Source: JAQTTT01 sp041652755 (GTDB lineage: Archaea; Nanobdellota; Nanobdellia; Tiddalikarchaeales; Tiddalikarchaeaceae). Taken from it: 64,000 nucleotides of DNA. The stretch is from assembly GCA_041652755.1 (NCBI GenBank), contig JBAZGS010000001.1, positions 62,001 through 126,000 of the forward strand, written 5' to 3'. The translations under genes were made by a program, and so were the position numbers. The notes below the pieces were generated by a model. That model searched no databases, was not told the origin of the DNA, and saw nothing but the letters and a program-made list of their open reading frames with translations. This document shows positions 16,162-25,308 of the stretch, piece after piece. Within the stretch, counting starts at the first letter, position 1, and each line of letters begins with the position of its first letter.

Positions 16162-17667
16162 TTGAGAGAAAATAGAAATGAATATAGAGGCATTAATCAA
16201 GATGCGCAAAAAAACTTATCCAAGGTGAATGAAGGTGATTACTATAGAGGAACTGTTAAAGTGCTCAGAAAATCAGTGCCAGGTCCTGTAATATTTTCAT
16301 TGACTGATGGAAACAAAGCAATTGATGGAGTGATAAAAACTTCAGACTATGATGTTGATGACGTCTTAGATGTTGAAGGTTATGTGTCAATTAGGGCTGG
16401 CCAAATGCAGTTAGAAATTAATAGAATAAAAAAAGTGTCTGTTGATTTTGATGAAATAATTGATAAGATTAGCGAGCCAAAAAGAACTGAGTTTAGCATT
16501 AATTCTGAAAGGTATGAAAAAATGAAGCCAGTATTCTTGAAAATTGCCAAAAGAATAAGAAAAGCAGTTTTTGACAGCCAGCCAATAATTATAAGGCACC
16601 ATAATGACTCTGATGGAATAACTGCAGGATTAAGCATTGAAAAAGCATGCACTGCTTTGATTGAAAAAACAGGATTAAATCCAGATTATAATTTATACAG
16701 GAATCCTAGCAAGGCTCCTTTTTATGAGACCACTGATGTTTTCAGGGACATGGTGCTTTCAGAGAGGATTATAAGCCATGGCCAAAAAAAGCCATTAATT
16801 TTGGTGCTGGACAATGGCTCAACACCTGAAGATGCTTTTGCATTTAAATTACTCAAATCATTAAATTATGAATGCATAGTAATAGACCATCATAATCCTG
16901 TAGTGATTAATAATGGAAAATCAAGCGTGTGTGAATATTTGTCAATGCACCTTAATCCTTACTTATTTGGATTGGATAGTCAGACAAGCGCTGGAATGCT
17001 ATGCTACGAGCTGGCAAGATTTATCAGTGAAGAGTTTGAGAATAAGCCAATGCCTGCAGTTGCAGCAATCTCTGATAGGTGTGTAATACAAGAAACTGAA
17101 GATTATATTAAAGAATCGGGCAAATCAAGAGAAGAGTTAGGGAATATTGGTGTAGCAATTGATTTCATGGCTTATAATTTAAGATTTGACTCAGGAGAGG
17201 GAGTAATTGATGAATTGTATGATAATTTAATTCTTGTTGAATTAATAAATGAAAAAGTAAGGAAAGGTGTTGAAACACAACTGCAAAGCACTCTGCCTTA
17301 TTTAAGGACAATTGAAATTAATGGGATAGCCTTTTCTTATATTGATTTGGAAAAATATACTTTAAGGTTCACTTATCCAACTCCTGGAAAAATCTTAGGA
17401 TTAATTCATGACACTGTTGCAAAAGACAGGGAGAATGCAGTGCTCACAATAGGGTATCTTTCAGATATGATTATTATCAGAGCCACTAAGCCAGTATTTC
17501 CAGTTAGTGAAATAATCAGTGTTTTAAGGAAAAAATTACCCCAAGCAAATGTCGATGGTGGGGGCCATGAGCAGGCAGGAACTATTAAATTCGTGCCAGC
17601 TCATTTGGAAGCAATAATTGAATTAATCAAGGAAGAGCTAAGAAAGATTTCATTAACAGAACAATAA
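16162..17667 (+). CDS. OB-fold/DHH-DHHA1 phosphoesterase, archaeal RecJ-like
   Basis: About 500 residues. An N-terminal OB-fold (VNEGDYYRGTVKV, about 25-100) is followed by a DHH domain with HHNDSDG near 150 and VIDHHNP near 240, and by DHHA1 with DGGGHEQAG near the end. This layout matches archaeal RecJ-like exonucleases and GINS-associated relatives. A GTG at 16153 is in frame, but it lies inside AGGTGA, a Shine-Dalgarno followed 5 nt later by TTG at 16162. The same GGTGAAAAAA spacer precedes ATG starts elsewhere here, so TTG is preferred. Acts in DNA repair or replication. Confidence 0.85.
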   Translation: MRENRNEYRGINQDAQKNLSKVNEGDYYRGTVKVLRKSVPGPVIFSLTDGNKAIDGVIKTSDYDVDDVLDVEGYVSIRAGQMQLEINRIKKVSVDFDEIIDKISEPKRTEFSINSERYEKMKPVFLKIAKRIRKAVFDSQPIIIRHHNDSDGITAGLSIEKACTALIEKTGLNPDYNLYRNPSKAPFYETTDVFRDMVLSERIISHGQKKPLILVLDNGSTPEDAFAFKLLKSLNYECIVIDHHNPVVINNGKSSVCEYLSMHLNPYLFGLDSQTSAGMLCYELARFISEEFENKPMPAVAAISDRCVIQETEDYIKESGKSREELGNIGVAIDFMAYNLRFDSGEGVIDELYDNLILVELINEKVRKGVETQLQSTLPYLRTIEINGIAFSYIDLEKYTLRFTYPTPGKILGLIHDTVAKDRENAVLTIGYLSDMIIIRATKPVFPVSEIISVLRKKLPQANVDGGGHEQAGTIKFVPAHLEAIIELIKEELRKISLTEQ

Positions 17668-17701
17668 TTAATTTAAAATATTGATTAATGATTTTTATCC
17701 A

Positions 17702-18466
17702 ATGAATATTGATAAATCATTAATCCTGTTTTTTATAATAATTTTTTCTGTCATTGCTTTTTCATTTGTTGATTACTCTCCAAATAATCCAGTTAGCATT
17801 GCTAGTTGGAATCTTAATGTCTTTGGTGATAAGAAATCAAGCAATGAAACGTTAATGAAGGAATATTATGATATTATCTCGCAATTTGATATAGTTTTTT
17901 TACAGGAATTAAGGGATGCGGATGGCTCGGCATTAATTGAGCTGTGCAACTTATTTAATTCTTCATTTAATTGCATTAATTCTTCAAGAGCGGGCAGTTC
18001 TAGCAATAAAGAGCAGTATTATTTACTATATGGTAAAGAATTCCAATTGCTTGAATTCCTAGACTACAATTTATTAAATATTTCAGGCTTTGAAAGGCCT
18101 CCAATCAAAGCAGTGTTTAATTACAACACTATTAATTTCACAATTTATGGCATCCACACTAAGCCTGATGATGCCAAGAGTGAGATTAATAATTTAGAGT
18201 CATTAATTGCCAACAAAGGCAATATTTTAATCTTAGGGGATTTGAATGCTGACTGCTCTTACTACAAAAAAGGCAATGAGTTCAAAGATTGGCACTGGCT
18301 AATCAATGAAGACACAACAGTGTCTAACTCAGACTGCACGTATGACAACATGATTGTCAATCAAGAATTTTACAAATATTTCATCCAAGCAGGAGCTTAT
18401 TCAGCAAACATCACAAAAGACTTGTCAGACCATTACTTAATCTATTCAATCTTTGACTTAATTTAA
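17702..18466 (+). CDS. Secreted DNase I-like (EEP) nuclease
   Basis: 254 residues. An N-terminal hydrophobic helix (SLILFFIIIFSVIAFSF) exports or anchors it. EEP catalytic motifs are all present: SIASWNLNVFG, VFLQELRDADG (metal Glu), IYGIHTKPDD (His), ILILGDLNADC (Asp/Asn) and the closing LSDHYLI (Asp-His). Many Asn-X-Ser/Thr sites suggest an extracellular, glycosylated enzyme. A likely role is degrading external DNA for nucleotides. A TTG at 17681 is in frame, but the ATG at 17702 fits the signal sequence better. Confidence 0.8.
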   Translation: MNIDKSLILFFIIIFSVIAFSFVDYSPNNPVSIASWNLNVFGDKKSSNETLMKEYYDIISQFDIVFLQELRDADGSALIELCNLFNSSFNCINSSRAGSSSNKEQYYLLYGKEFQLLEFLDYNLLNISGFERPPIKAVFNYNTINFTIYGIHTKPDDAKSEINNLESLIANKGNILILGDLNADCSYYKKGNEFKDWHWLINEDTTVSNSDCTYDNMIVNQEFYKYFIQAGAYSANITKDLSDHYLIYSIFDLI

Positions 18467-18473
18467 CAATATT

Positions 18474-18593
18474 TTATTCTAATAATGATTTATTTCCAAC
18501 TTTAACCAAAGGTTTAGGTATTTTTTTAGTAATTGGCATTAATCTTGTGCCTTTGCCTCCTGCAAGAATTACAGCAGTATCAATATTATTCAT
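18474..18593 (-). pseudogene. N-terminal fragment of a sugar nucleotidyltransferase
   Basis: An ATG at 18593 opens a 39-codon frame reading MNNIDTAVILAGGKGTRL then PKPLVKVGNKSLLE. This is the nucleotide-binding start of NDP-sugar pyrophosphorylases (GxGTRL, PKPLxxVxxKPL), which normally continue for 200-plus residues. Here a stop follows at once, and no continuation is visible in nearby frames. It is a deletion remnant and cannot be catalytic. The rest of the 200-bp gap shows nothing else. Confidence 0.75.
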
Positions 18594-18667
18594 AAAAATT
18601 AATAATTAATTATTTTTTTTAAAATTTTACAAACAATTATTTAAATTAACTATGAATTAAATTAAAG

Positions 18668-19465
18668 ATGAAATTATCCTCTAAAAGAATGATTAATTTT
18701 ACATTTCTTATATTTATCTGCATCTTAGCTGCTTTTTTAATCAAAGGAACAAACGCTATAGGCAACTATAGCGAAATAATTGGCGCGCTTTTCTTTGTCT
18801 ATGGAATACTGTCCGCTTATTATTTGACAAAAATGCAGGATACAGAAGCTAGCATTGGGGAGCAGACAATGATTGAAGCTTCATCCTGGAAATTGCTTTA
18901 TTTATACTACAAAAACAAGTGGCCAAAATTGCTTTTTAAAATCTCTGACTTAATCTATGAATATATAAAAGAAGTCTATAGCTTTGAATACAGGGAATAC
19001 CATAAATCAGACACCAAATTCTACAAAATAATTGATTACTTATTATCTTTGAAATATGGGGGTGAAATAACCTCAATATATGATTATTTAAAATCAGTTC
19101 AGGACAGCCGCGAATCGCAAAAAATTCTTTATAAAAAAAGCAAAAGCACAAGAGTATACCTGCTACTTTATGTTCTTTTGATTATTTCTGTTTTATCCAT
19201 TTATGCATTCAAAGGAAATGACTTTTTATACAACATTATTGTAGGGAGCTTTTCAGCAGCAATGATTCTCGTAATGCAAATAATAGTTGAGAAAAAAAGC
19301 CTTGCAGGCGATGAATATAATACTTTTTTCAGGCCTTTTGATGAATTAATAGATTTAATGGGCAAAAAAAGAGTTTACGCAGAATCTGTTATAAAATATG
19401 GCTTAATTGACACCAAATTGCTTAGCAAGAAAAAAATTCCTTATGAAATAATAAAAGGAAAATAA
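18668..19465 (+). CDS. Four-TM membrane protein of unknown function
   Basis: 265 residues. Two membrane helices lie near the N-terminus (about 10-25 and 35-52), then a charged loop of about 115 residues rich in Tyr and Lys (YEYIKEVYSFEYREYHK). A second helix pair follows at about 162-178 and 187-205, then a basic cytosolic end. The layout resembles bacterial DUF-type membrane proteins, but I recognise no motif. A TATA-like AATTATTTAAATT lies upstream. Confidence 0.55.
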   Translation: MKLSSKRMINFTFLIFICILAAFLIKGTNAIGNYSEIIGALFFVYGILSAYYLTKMQDTEASIGEQTMIEASSWKLLYLYYKNKWPKLLFKISDLIYEYIKEVYSFEYREYHKSDTKFYKIIDYLLSLKYGGEITSIYDYLKSVQDSRESQKILYKKSKSTRVYLLLYVLLIISVLSIYAFKGNDFLYNIIVGSFSAAMILVMQIIVEKKSLAGDEYNTFFRPFDELIDLMGKKRVYAESVIKYGLIDTKLLSKKKIPYEIIKGK

Positions 19466-19521
19466 TAAGGCAGTTATAGCAAAAGCAAGATTTATAATTT
19501 GAACTTTAATTCTAATATTCA

Positions 19522-20010
19522 ATGAAATCAGACAAAAGGGCTAATTATATCTCTTGGAATGAGTACTTCATGGGAATAGCAATATTATCCAGCATGAGAA
19601 GCAAGGACCCTAACACTCAAGTGGGCGCGTGCATAGTTGATGATTCTAATAAAATTGTAGGCATTGGCTACAATGGCTTTCCAATTGGATGCAGCGATGA
19701 CGAATTGCCCTGGTGCAATGCTTCTGCAAGCCCGAATGACACCAAGTATCCTTATGTTGTTCATGCTGAAGTTAATGCAATACTCAACGCCACCAAGAAT
19801 TTGAAGAATGCCAAAATATTTGTAGCCTTATTCCCCTGCAACGAGTGCGCGAAAGTCATAATTCAATCAGGAATAAATGAAGTAATCTACTTGTCAGACA
19901 AATACTCTGACTCTGATTCAGTGAAAGCGAGCAAGAAAATGTTTGACTTAGCAAAAGTCAAATACACTCAATTCAAAACCGAGCTAAAAGAACTAAACAT
20001 CCAGTTTTAA
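19522..20010 (+). CDS. dCMP deaminase family protein
   Basis: 162 residues. Zinc motifs are VVHAEVNAILNA (His and catalytic Glu) and ALFPCNECAKVIIQSG (PCxxC). MRSKDPNTQVGACIVD and GIGYNGFP are typical of dCMP deaminases and ComEB relatives. The extra Cys-rich loop (SDDELPWCNA) is also standard. It turns dCMP into dUMP for thymidylate synthesis. The gene is monocistronic, 56 bp after the membrane protein. Confidence 0.9.
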   Translation: MKSDKRANYISWNEYFMGIAILSSMRSKDPNTQVGACIVDDSNKIVGIGYNGFPIGCSDDELPWCNASASPNDTKYPYVVHAEVNAILNATKNLKNAKIFVALFPCNECAKVIIQSGINEVIYLSDKYSDSDSVKASKKMFDLAKVKYTQFKTELKELNIQF

Positions 20011-20015
20011 AAAAC

Positions 20016-20049
20016 TTATTTAAATGCCTGATTTATTAAAAAAGTTATA
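20016..20049 (+). promoter_or_regulatory. Promoter shared with the other pilin-anchored genes
   Basis: TATTTAAAT at 20017-20025 is followed by ATTTATTAAAAAAG just before the ATG at 20050. The same TATA plus an ATTnATTAAAA or TTTAATAAAAA start region precedes the paralogues at 25309 and 32170 with nearly the same spacing (23-25 nt), indicating leaderless and probably co-regulated transcription. Confidence 0.6.
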
Positions 20050-23000
20050 ATGAAAGCAATAACTCCTATTATAAGTGTTGTTTTATTAATCATGATTACT
20101 GTTTTTGCCAGCGTGTCCGCTTATTTTTTCATAACTTCAACAATGACTGACGCGGAAGGGGGCATTAATCTCAACACTGCCTTTTCTGACAATTCAAAAT
20201 TAAGCATAATAAGCTTGTCAGGCAGCAAGGCAATAATTAAGAATGATGGAAAAAGCTCAATCAGCGAAGTTATTGTTTTTCTCAATGGCGAAATGTTTAA
20301 TTACACATTTAATCCAGCTCTTCCAGGAGGAGAAGCTGCTGAAATGTATTTTTCACCGCAACTAGCTGGAGAGGATTTGGAGCTAAAAATATTTTATGGC
20401 ATAGGAAAAAAGGTTTCTTACACTAGCCCTGCTGCATCCAATACTAATGATTCAGGTTTTGTTACAATAACTAACCCAGTTGTTGTTTCGGCAAGCATTG
20501 TAGAAAACAACACCCAATTATTAGGCTACTGCCAAGCATCAGTTTACAACGCATCAATTGAGTCAGTTTATTATTACGAATGGCTGCTTGATGAAGAGCT
20601 AAACAGCTCAGGAAGCGCTGTAGGCAACCATGATAATCAGAACTATCTACTAAACAATATCACCTCATCAGCTGGCTCATGGAACTTCAAATGCTTAATT
20701 GGCAACGGCACTTATAATTCAAGCTGGAAAACAAGCGCAGCATTAGTAGTAGAACAATCCGGAAGCAACGAGCCAGATGACACTCTTATTTACTGCTTGT
20801 CCAATAATTCAAGAAACACTTGGTTTAGCGGAAGCATAACTGGAAGCAATGGCGCTTGCTGCGGAGATGACAGCATTAATGATATTTTCCATAACAATAC
20901 TTATTTATGCAGTTATGGGGGAGTAATCTTTGATGAAGATAACTTGTACACTGAAGATAAATATGGAGACCATTACAATTATTCAAGTGGGAAAGGAGTA
21001 TGTGAATTAAACGGCAATGTCTGGTTTGAGAATCCAGTTAGTTTTGAAGATGATGTTTCTTATGAGTTGGGTCCAGTGCTTATTGATTTGGAATTTTCAG
21101 ATTTTGATTTGGATGGTGATTTGGACATTGTTGTTTTAAACCAGTATGATGTTTCTTATATTGATGCTGTTTTCAGGGTTTTGTTCAATGATGGTGAGGG
21201 TGGTTTTTCAGGAGAAACTGTTTACGTTGTTGATGGGAATATTGTTGATTTAAGTGTTGCTGACATTAATGATGATGGATATTATGATATTTTAGTAGTT
21301 AATTTTGGGCATAGTGAATTGGATGTTTACTTGAATGATGGTGATGGAACATTCACTTATGATTCTTACCTTGAAGTTAATAACCCATGGGATAGTTCAG
21401 TAGGTGATGTTGATAATGATGGTGATTTGGATGTGATTGTAAGCACTTTTATGGATGATGATATTAGTGTTTTCTTGAATGATGGTACTGGAACTTTAAG
21501 CTATGATGATGACTGGAGTGATTTGGGTGGAACAGGTGATTTGAAGCTTGCTGATTTAAACTCTGACGGCAATCTTGATGTTATTAATGCAGACTCTAAC
21601 TCTAATACTATCAGGTATAGGTTAGGAGTTGGAGATGCTACTTTTGGAAGTTTAAATACTCATAGTGTTGGAACCAATCCTATAGGATTAGGAATAGGGG
21701 ATGTTGATAATGATGGCAATTTGGATATTTTAACAGCTAATAATGGTTCTAATAGTTTCAGCGTTTGCTTGGGAGATGGTGCAGGTAGTTTTGCAGAAGA
21801 TGTTGAATACGGTTTTAATCACGCTCCATCTTACTTGAGACTTGGAGACTTGGATAATGATGGTGATTTGGATGTCATGGCAACAACTCAAGTTTCAGAC
21901 GATTTAATGGTTTCATTGAATGATGGTGATGGAACTTTCGCTTCAAGCACTGATTATGGATTAAATAACGCGACTTACGCGTTAAGACTTGGAGACTTGA
22001 ATAATGATGGAACCCTTGATGCAGCAACAACTTATTTTCAAGGAGACTATTACTTAAACGACCAATTAATGATAATATTAAATAATGGAATAACAGGAAC
22101 AGGAGGACCATGCTGCGGAGATGATGAAACAACAGATGATTTTTACAACTCAACAAATTATTGCTGCAATGGAGCCTTTGATTCAGGAAGTTGCTATTGC
22201 GGAGATGGAGTATGCCAAGCCTGGGAGGATGAATTAAGCTGCAGTGAAGACTGCATTTCTTTAATAGTTAACAATGCAAGCATAATAGAATTTAATGGCG
22301 CACTCAAAGGTTATTGTAATGCATCAAGTCAAAATGAAAGCCAAGCACTGACTTATTATTATAATTGGACTAAAGATGGAATAGTTAATATTAGCGGGAC
22401 ATTATTCAAAGAAGGAAGCATAAGTACATTAAATTCTCATTCTTGCGGTATAACTCTTGATGGTACTGCTAAATGCTGGGGGTATAATAATTATGGTCAG
22501 TTAGGTATTGGTAATACTACTAATATGCCTTCTCCTGTCAGTGTTTTGGATACTGATAAATATGCTGCAATAGCAGTAGGTTATTCTCATTCTTGCGGAT
22601 TAACTGTTGATGGCACAGCAAAATGCTGGGGAAGAAATAATTATGGCCAATTAGGCAATGGAAGTGCTGGCGGAAGTAGTTCTATTCCTGTTAGTGTTTT
22701 GGATACTAATAAATATAGTATATTAACTTTAGGAGAAGCTCATTCTTGCGGTATAACTCTTGATGGCACTGCTAAGTGCTGGGGATTAAATAATTATGGT
22801 CAGTTAGGTATTGGTAATACTACTAATATGCCTTCTCCTGTCAGTGTTTTGGATAATAAAAACTATAAGACTATAACTGCTTCAAAAGAATATCATACTT
22901 GCGGTATAACTCTTGATGGCACTGCTAAGTGCTGGGGATATAATGGTTATGGAGAATTAGGTATTGGTAATACTACTAATATGCCTTCTCCTGTCAGTGT

Positions 23001-25068
23001 TCTAGATAGTAATAAATATGCTGCAATAGCTGCAGGAATTGAACATTCTTGCGGATTAACTGTTGATGGCACTCTTAAATGCTGGGGATATAATAGTGCT
23101 GGACAACTAGGTATTGGTAATACTACTAATATGCCTTCTCCTGTCAGCGTTCTAGATAGTAATAAATATGCTGCAATAGCTGCAGGAAATGAATTTTCAT
23201 GCGGATTAACTGTTGATGGCACAGCAAAATGCTGGGGAATAAATACTCAAGGCCAATTAGGCAATGGAAGTATTGGAGGAAGAAGCTATGTTCCTGTTAG
23301 TATTTTGGATATTAATAAATATGTTGCAATAACAGCAGGGTATTATCATTCTTGCGGATTAACTGTTGATGGCACAGCAAAATGCTGGGGAATAAATACT
23401 CAAGGCCAGTTAGGCATTGGTAATACTACTACTATGCCTTCTCCAGTTAGTGTTTTAGATTCTTCTAAGTACTCTAATATTAAAATATTTGAAAACAAAG
23501 ACTTGCAAGTAAGCACTTTATATTCAGGAATGGAAGCAGGAAGCTGGGTTTTTAGCTGCAAAGTAGGAAACGGAGTAACCAATTCAAGCTGGAAGGAAAG
23601 CAGTGAAATAATCATTGAAGAAGAGCCTGATAATGCTCTTGCTTATTGTTTGTCTAATTATTCAAGAAATACTTGGTTTAGTGGAGCAGTAATTGGAATT
23701 AATGGTGCTTGCTGTGGAGATGATGGCTCATTGGACAATTTCTACAACACTTCATTATTTTGCAGCTATGGAAAAGTTGTAAAGGACCAGGATTCATTGC
23801 TTGTAGAGAATTTTCTTGCAGACAACAAGTTTTACAGCTCAGGACAAGGAATATGCGAGCAGAATTTAAATGTATGGAGTTCAAGTGCTTTTCCTAACTA
23901 TGCTTGGAGTTATAATGCAATGGTTGAATTGGCAAGCGAGGGGCAAAGCCCTAATCCCGTGATTGTTGACCTTGATAATAATGGTATTATGGACATGGTA
24001 AGTGCAGGAGTATCTTCTCCAACAAACGCTTTCCATGTTTGGCAAAATGACGGAACTCCTTTTGACACGTGGAATAGATATAATTTAGGCACAACTTTAG
24101 GAAACGTTTATGACATTCACGCTGCTGACTTGGACAATGATGGGGATATGGATATAATCACTGGAGAGACTAATACTGTGGGCATTTACATGAATGACGG
24201 AACGCCTTTTAGCGGTTCATGGACCAGGTATAATGCCACGACTTGCAGTGGGTTATGTGCTGGATTAGCAGTTGCTGACTTTGATAATGATGGTTGGGTT
24301 GATATTAGTGTCTCAGAATACACTCCGAAAACTATGAAGATTCTGCGTAATGACCACACTCCTTGGGGAAACTGGTCAGAAGTTAACCAAGTTGGAAGCG
24401 GATGCGACTCGCATAACGTTGCTGCTGACTGGGACAACGACGGTTATATTGACCTTGGATGCGCAGTATGGACTAATGATGTGAAGATATTCCGTAATGA
24501 TGGAACTCCTTTCAGCGGCACTTGGAGCACTACTCTTTCATTCGGTTCCTCAGTAGGAGGTCCTGCTTTAGGAGTGGCCGACTTTGACAACGATGGGTGG
24601 CTTGACTTGGCAGCAACATCAAATTTAGGGATAATTATTTACAAAAATGATGGCACTCCTTTCAGCGGTTCATGGACAAGCAATACTGCAGTTAATGTTG
24701 GATCTCAGTCTTTTCAGTTTTCAATAGGAGATCTTAACAATGATGGTTATGTTGATTTGCTGCACGGAGAAAATGCTCAAAGAACAATGATTTCAGAAAA
24801 TGATGGCACTCCTTTCAGCGGCACTTGGACAACTACAACTCTTTACACTGACTCATCCTTTGGTTTATCTGAATGTGCAGTAGGAGATATGGACAATGAT
24901 GGAGACCTTGACTTTATAGAATATATATCTTTTAAAGGATGGCTAATACATGACAATCCTTCATTAAGCGGAAGCAACGGTCCATGCTGCGGAGATGATG
25001 GCACTTATGATAACTTCAGCAACAGTACACATCAATGTGTTAACGGAGTTTTTAGCCCAATAATTTAA
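20050..25068 (+). CDS. Giant pilin-anchored surface protein with three predicted propellers
   Basis: 1672 residues. MKAITPIISVVLLIMITVFASVSAYFFI is an archaeal type IV pilin-like N-terminus without a long leader. After a shared Ig-like region (about 145-235) come seven FG-GAP/VCBS repeats (348-670, calcium-type DxDNDGDLD), seven RCC1-like repeats (796-1140, SCGxTxDGTAKCWG), then seven more FG-GAP repeats (1303-1627). Cys-rich CCGDD modules near 270, 688, 1220 and 1645 separate them. Seven repeats suit one seven-bladed propeller each. Probably an adhesin or receptor displayed outside the cell. Near-identical RCC1 units imply recent expansion. Confidence 0.8.
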   Translation: MKAITPIISVVLLIMITVFASVSAYFFITSTMTDAEGGINLNTAFSDNSKLSIISLSGSKAIIKNDGKSSISEVIVFLNGEMFNYTFNPALPGGEAAEMYFSPQLAGEDLELKIFYGIGKKVSYTSPAASNTNDSGFVTITNPVVVSASIVENNTQLLGYCQASVYNASIESVYYYEWLLDEELNSSGSAVGNHDNQNYLLNNITSSAGSWNFKCLIGNGTYNSSWKTSAALVVEQSGSNEPDDTLIYCLSNNSRNTWFSGSITGSNGACCGDDSINDIFHNNTYLCSYGGVIFDEDNLYTEDKYGDHYNYSSGKGVCELNGNVWFENPVSFEDDVSYELGPVLIDLEFSDFDLDGDLDIVVLNQYDVSYIDAVFRVLFNDGEGGFSGETVYVVDGNIVDLSVADINDDGYYDILVVNFGHSELDVYLNDGDGTFTYDSYLEVNNPWDSSVGDVDNDGDLDVIVSTFMDDDISVFLNDGTGTLSYDDDWSDLGGTGDLKLADLNSDGNLDVINADSNSNTIRYRLGVGDATFGSLNTHSVGTNPIGLGIGDVDNDGNLDILTANNGSNSFSVCLGDGAGSFAEDVEYGFNHAPSYLRLGDLDNDGDLDVMATTQVSDDLMVSLNDGDGTFASSTDYGLNNATYALRLGDLNNDGTLDAATTYFQGDYYLNDQLMIILNNGITGTGGPCCGDDETTDDFYNSTNYCCNGAFDSGSCYCGDGVCQAWEDELSCSEDCISLIVNNASIIEFNGALKGYCNASSQNESQALTYYYNWTKDGIVNISGTLFKEGSISTLNSHSCGITLDGTAKCWGYNNYGQLGIGNTTNMPSPVSVLDTDKYAAIAVGYSHSCGLTVDGTAKCWGRNNYGQLGNGSAGGSSSIPVSVLDTNKYSILTLGEAHSCGITLDGTAKCWGLNNYGQLGIGNTTNMPSPVSVLDNKNYKTITASKEYHTCGITLDGTAKCWGYNGYGELGIGNTTNMPSPVSVLDSNKYAAIAAGIEHSCGLTVDGTLKCWGYNSAGQLGIGNTTNMPSPVSVLDSNKYAAIAAGNEFSCGLTVDGTAKCWGINTQGQLGNGSIGGRSYVPVSILDINKYVAITAGYYHSCGLTVDGTAKCWGINTQGQLGIGNTTTMPSPVSVLDSSKYSNIKIFENKDLQVSTLYSGMEAGSWVFSCKVGNGVTNSSWKESSEIIIEEEPDNALAYCLSNYSRNTWFSGAVIGINGACCGDDGSLDNFYNTSLFCSYGKVVKDQDSLLVENFLADNKFYSSGQGICEQNLNVWSSSAFPNYAWSYNAMVELASEGQSPNPVIVDLDNNGIMDMVSAGVSSPTNAFHVWQNDGTPFDTWNRYNLGTTLGNVYDIHAADLDNDGDMDIITGETNTVGIYMNDGTPFSGSWTRYNATTCSGLCAGLAVADFDNDGWVDISVSEYTPKTMKILRNDHTPWGNWSEVNQVGSGCDSHNVAADWDNDGYIDLGCAVWTNDVKIFRNDGTPFSGTWSTTLSFGSSVGGPALGVADFDNDGWLDLAATSNLGIIIYKNDGTPFSGSWTSNTAVNVGSQSFQFSIGDLNNDGYVDLLHGENAQRTMISENDGTPFSGTWTTTTLYTDSSFGLSECAVGDMDNDGDLDFIEYISFKGWLIHDNPSLSGSNGPCCGDDGTYDNFSNSTHQCVNGVFSPII
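20491..20697 (+). repeat. 207-bp repeat shared with the 864-aa paralogue (copy 1)
   Basis: This stretch is nearly identical, without gaps, to 25753-25959. It encodes the region around LLGYCQASVYNASIESVYYY. Most differences are silent or conservative. This level of DNA identity inside otherwise different proteins suggests recent duplication or gene conversion. Confidence 0.75.
22436..23470 (+). repeat. RCC1-like tandem coding repeat, seven units
   Basis: Seven units of about 150 bp. Each encodes HSCGxTxDGTAKCWG followed by a GQLG turn and PVSVLD. Units 1, 3, 4 and 5 are close to identical over long DNA stretches, so unit number could vary between strains by recombination. Each unit keeps one Cys pair in the SCG...KCWG blade strands, a possible stabilising disulfide. 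Confidence 0.8.
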
Positions 25069-25104
25069 ACAAATTTATAAATAACTCTTAAATATTATGG
25101 CTTA

Positions 25105-25261
25105 ATGGAGTCAATCACTCCTGTAGTCAGCGTTATTTTATTGGTTTTAATCTTTTATACTTTTGTCTCCAGCAGTTGCTAACTGTTATGTTTACATATC
25201 AATTAAAGATAATAAAATTTATCCGCTTAATGCAACAAATATTTCATTAGCAAACATTTAA
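25105..25261 (+). pseudogene. Collapsed fourth pilin-anchored propeller gene
   Basis: Starts with the same anchor, MESITPVVSVILLVLIFYT, then reaches a stop after 25 codons. In the +1 frame the sequence reads SPAVANCYVYISIKDNKIYPLNATNISLANI and a stop. This matches the last PQQ-like blade of the 32170-33744 protein (SPAVANGYVY, YQLNATNIS). It is therefore an anchor joined to a final blade by internal deletion with a frameshift. An A/T-rich TATA-like element is still present upstream. It cannot make a working protein. Confidence 0.7.
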
Positions 25262-25276
25262 TTGATTAATAAAAAA

Positions 25277-25308
25277 TATTTAAATCCTTAATTCATTAAA
25301 AATGTCAT
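25277..25308 (+). promoter_or_regulatory. Promoter shared with the other pilin-anchored genes
   Basis: TATTTAAAT at 25277-25285 with ATTCATTAAAAA before the ATG at 25309. It matches the promoters of the genes at 20050 and 32170 in box, spacing and start region, pointing to joint expression and leaderless mRNA. Confidence 0.6.

Noticed and set aside
22947..23222. Open frame on the minus strand inside the RCC1 repeat region
   Set aside because: It exists only because the plus-strand repeats are near-identical; no start context, and its sequence mirrors the repeats.
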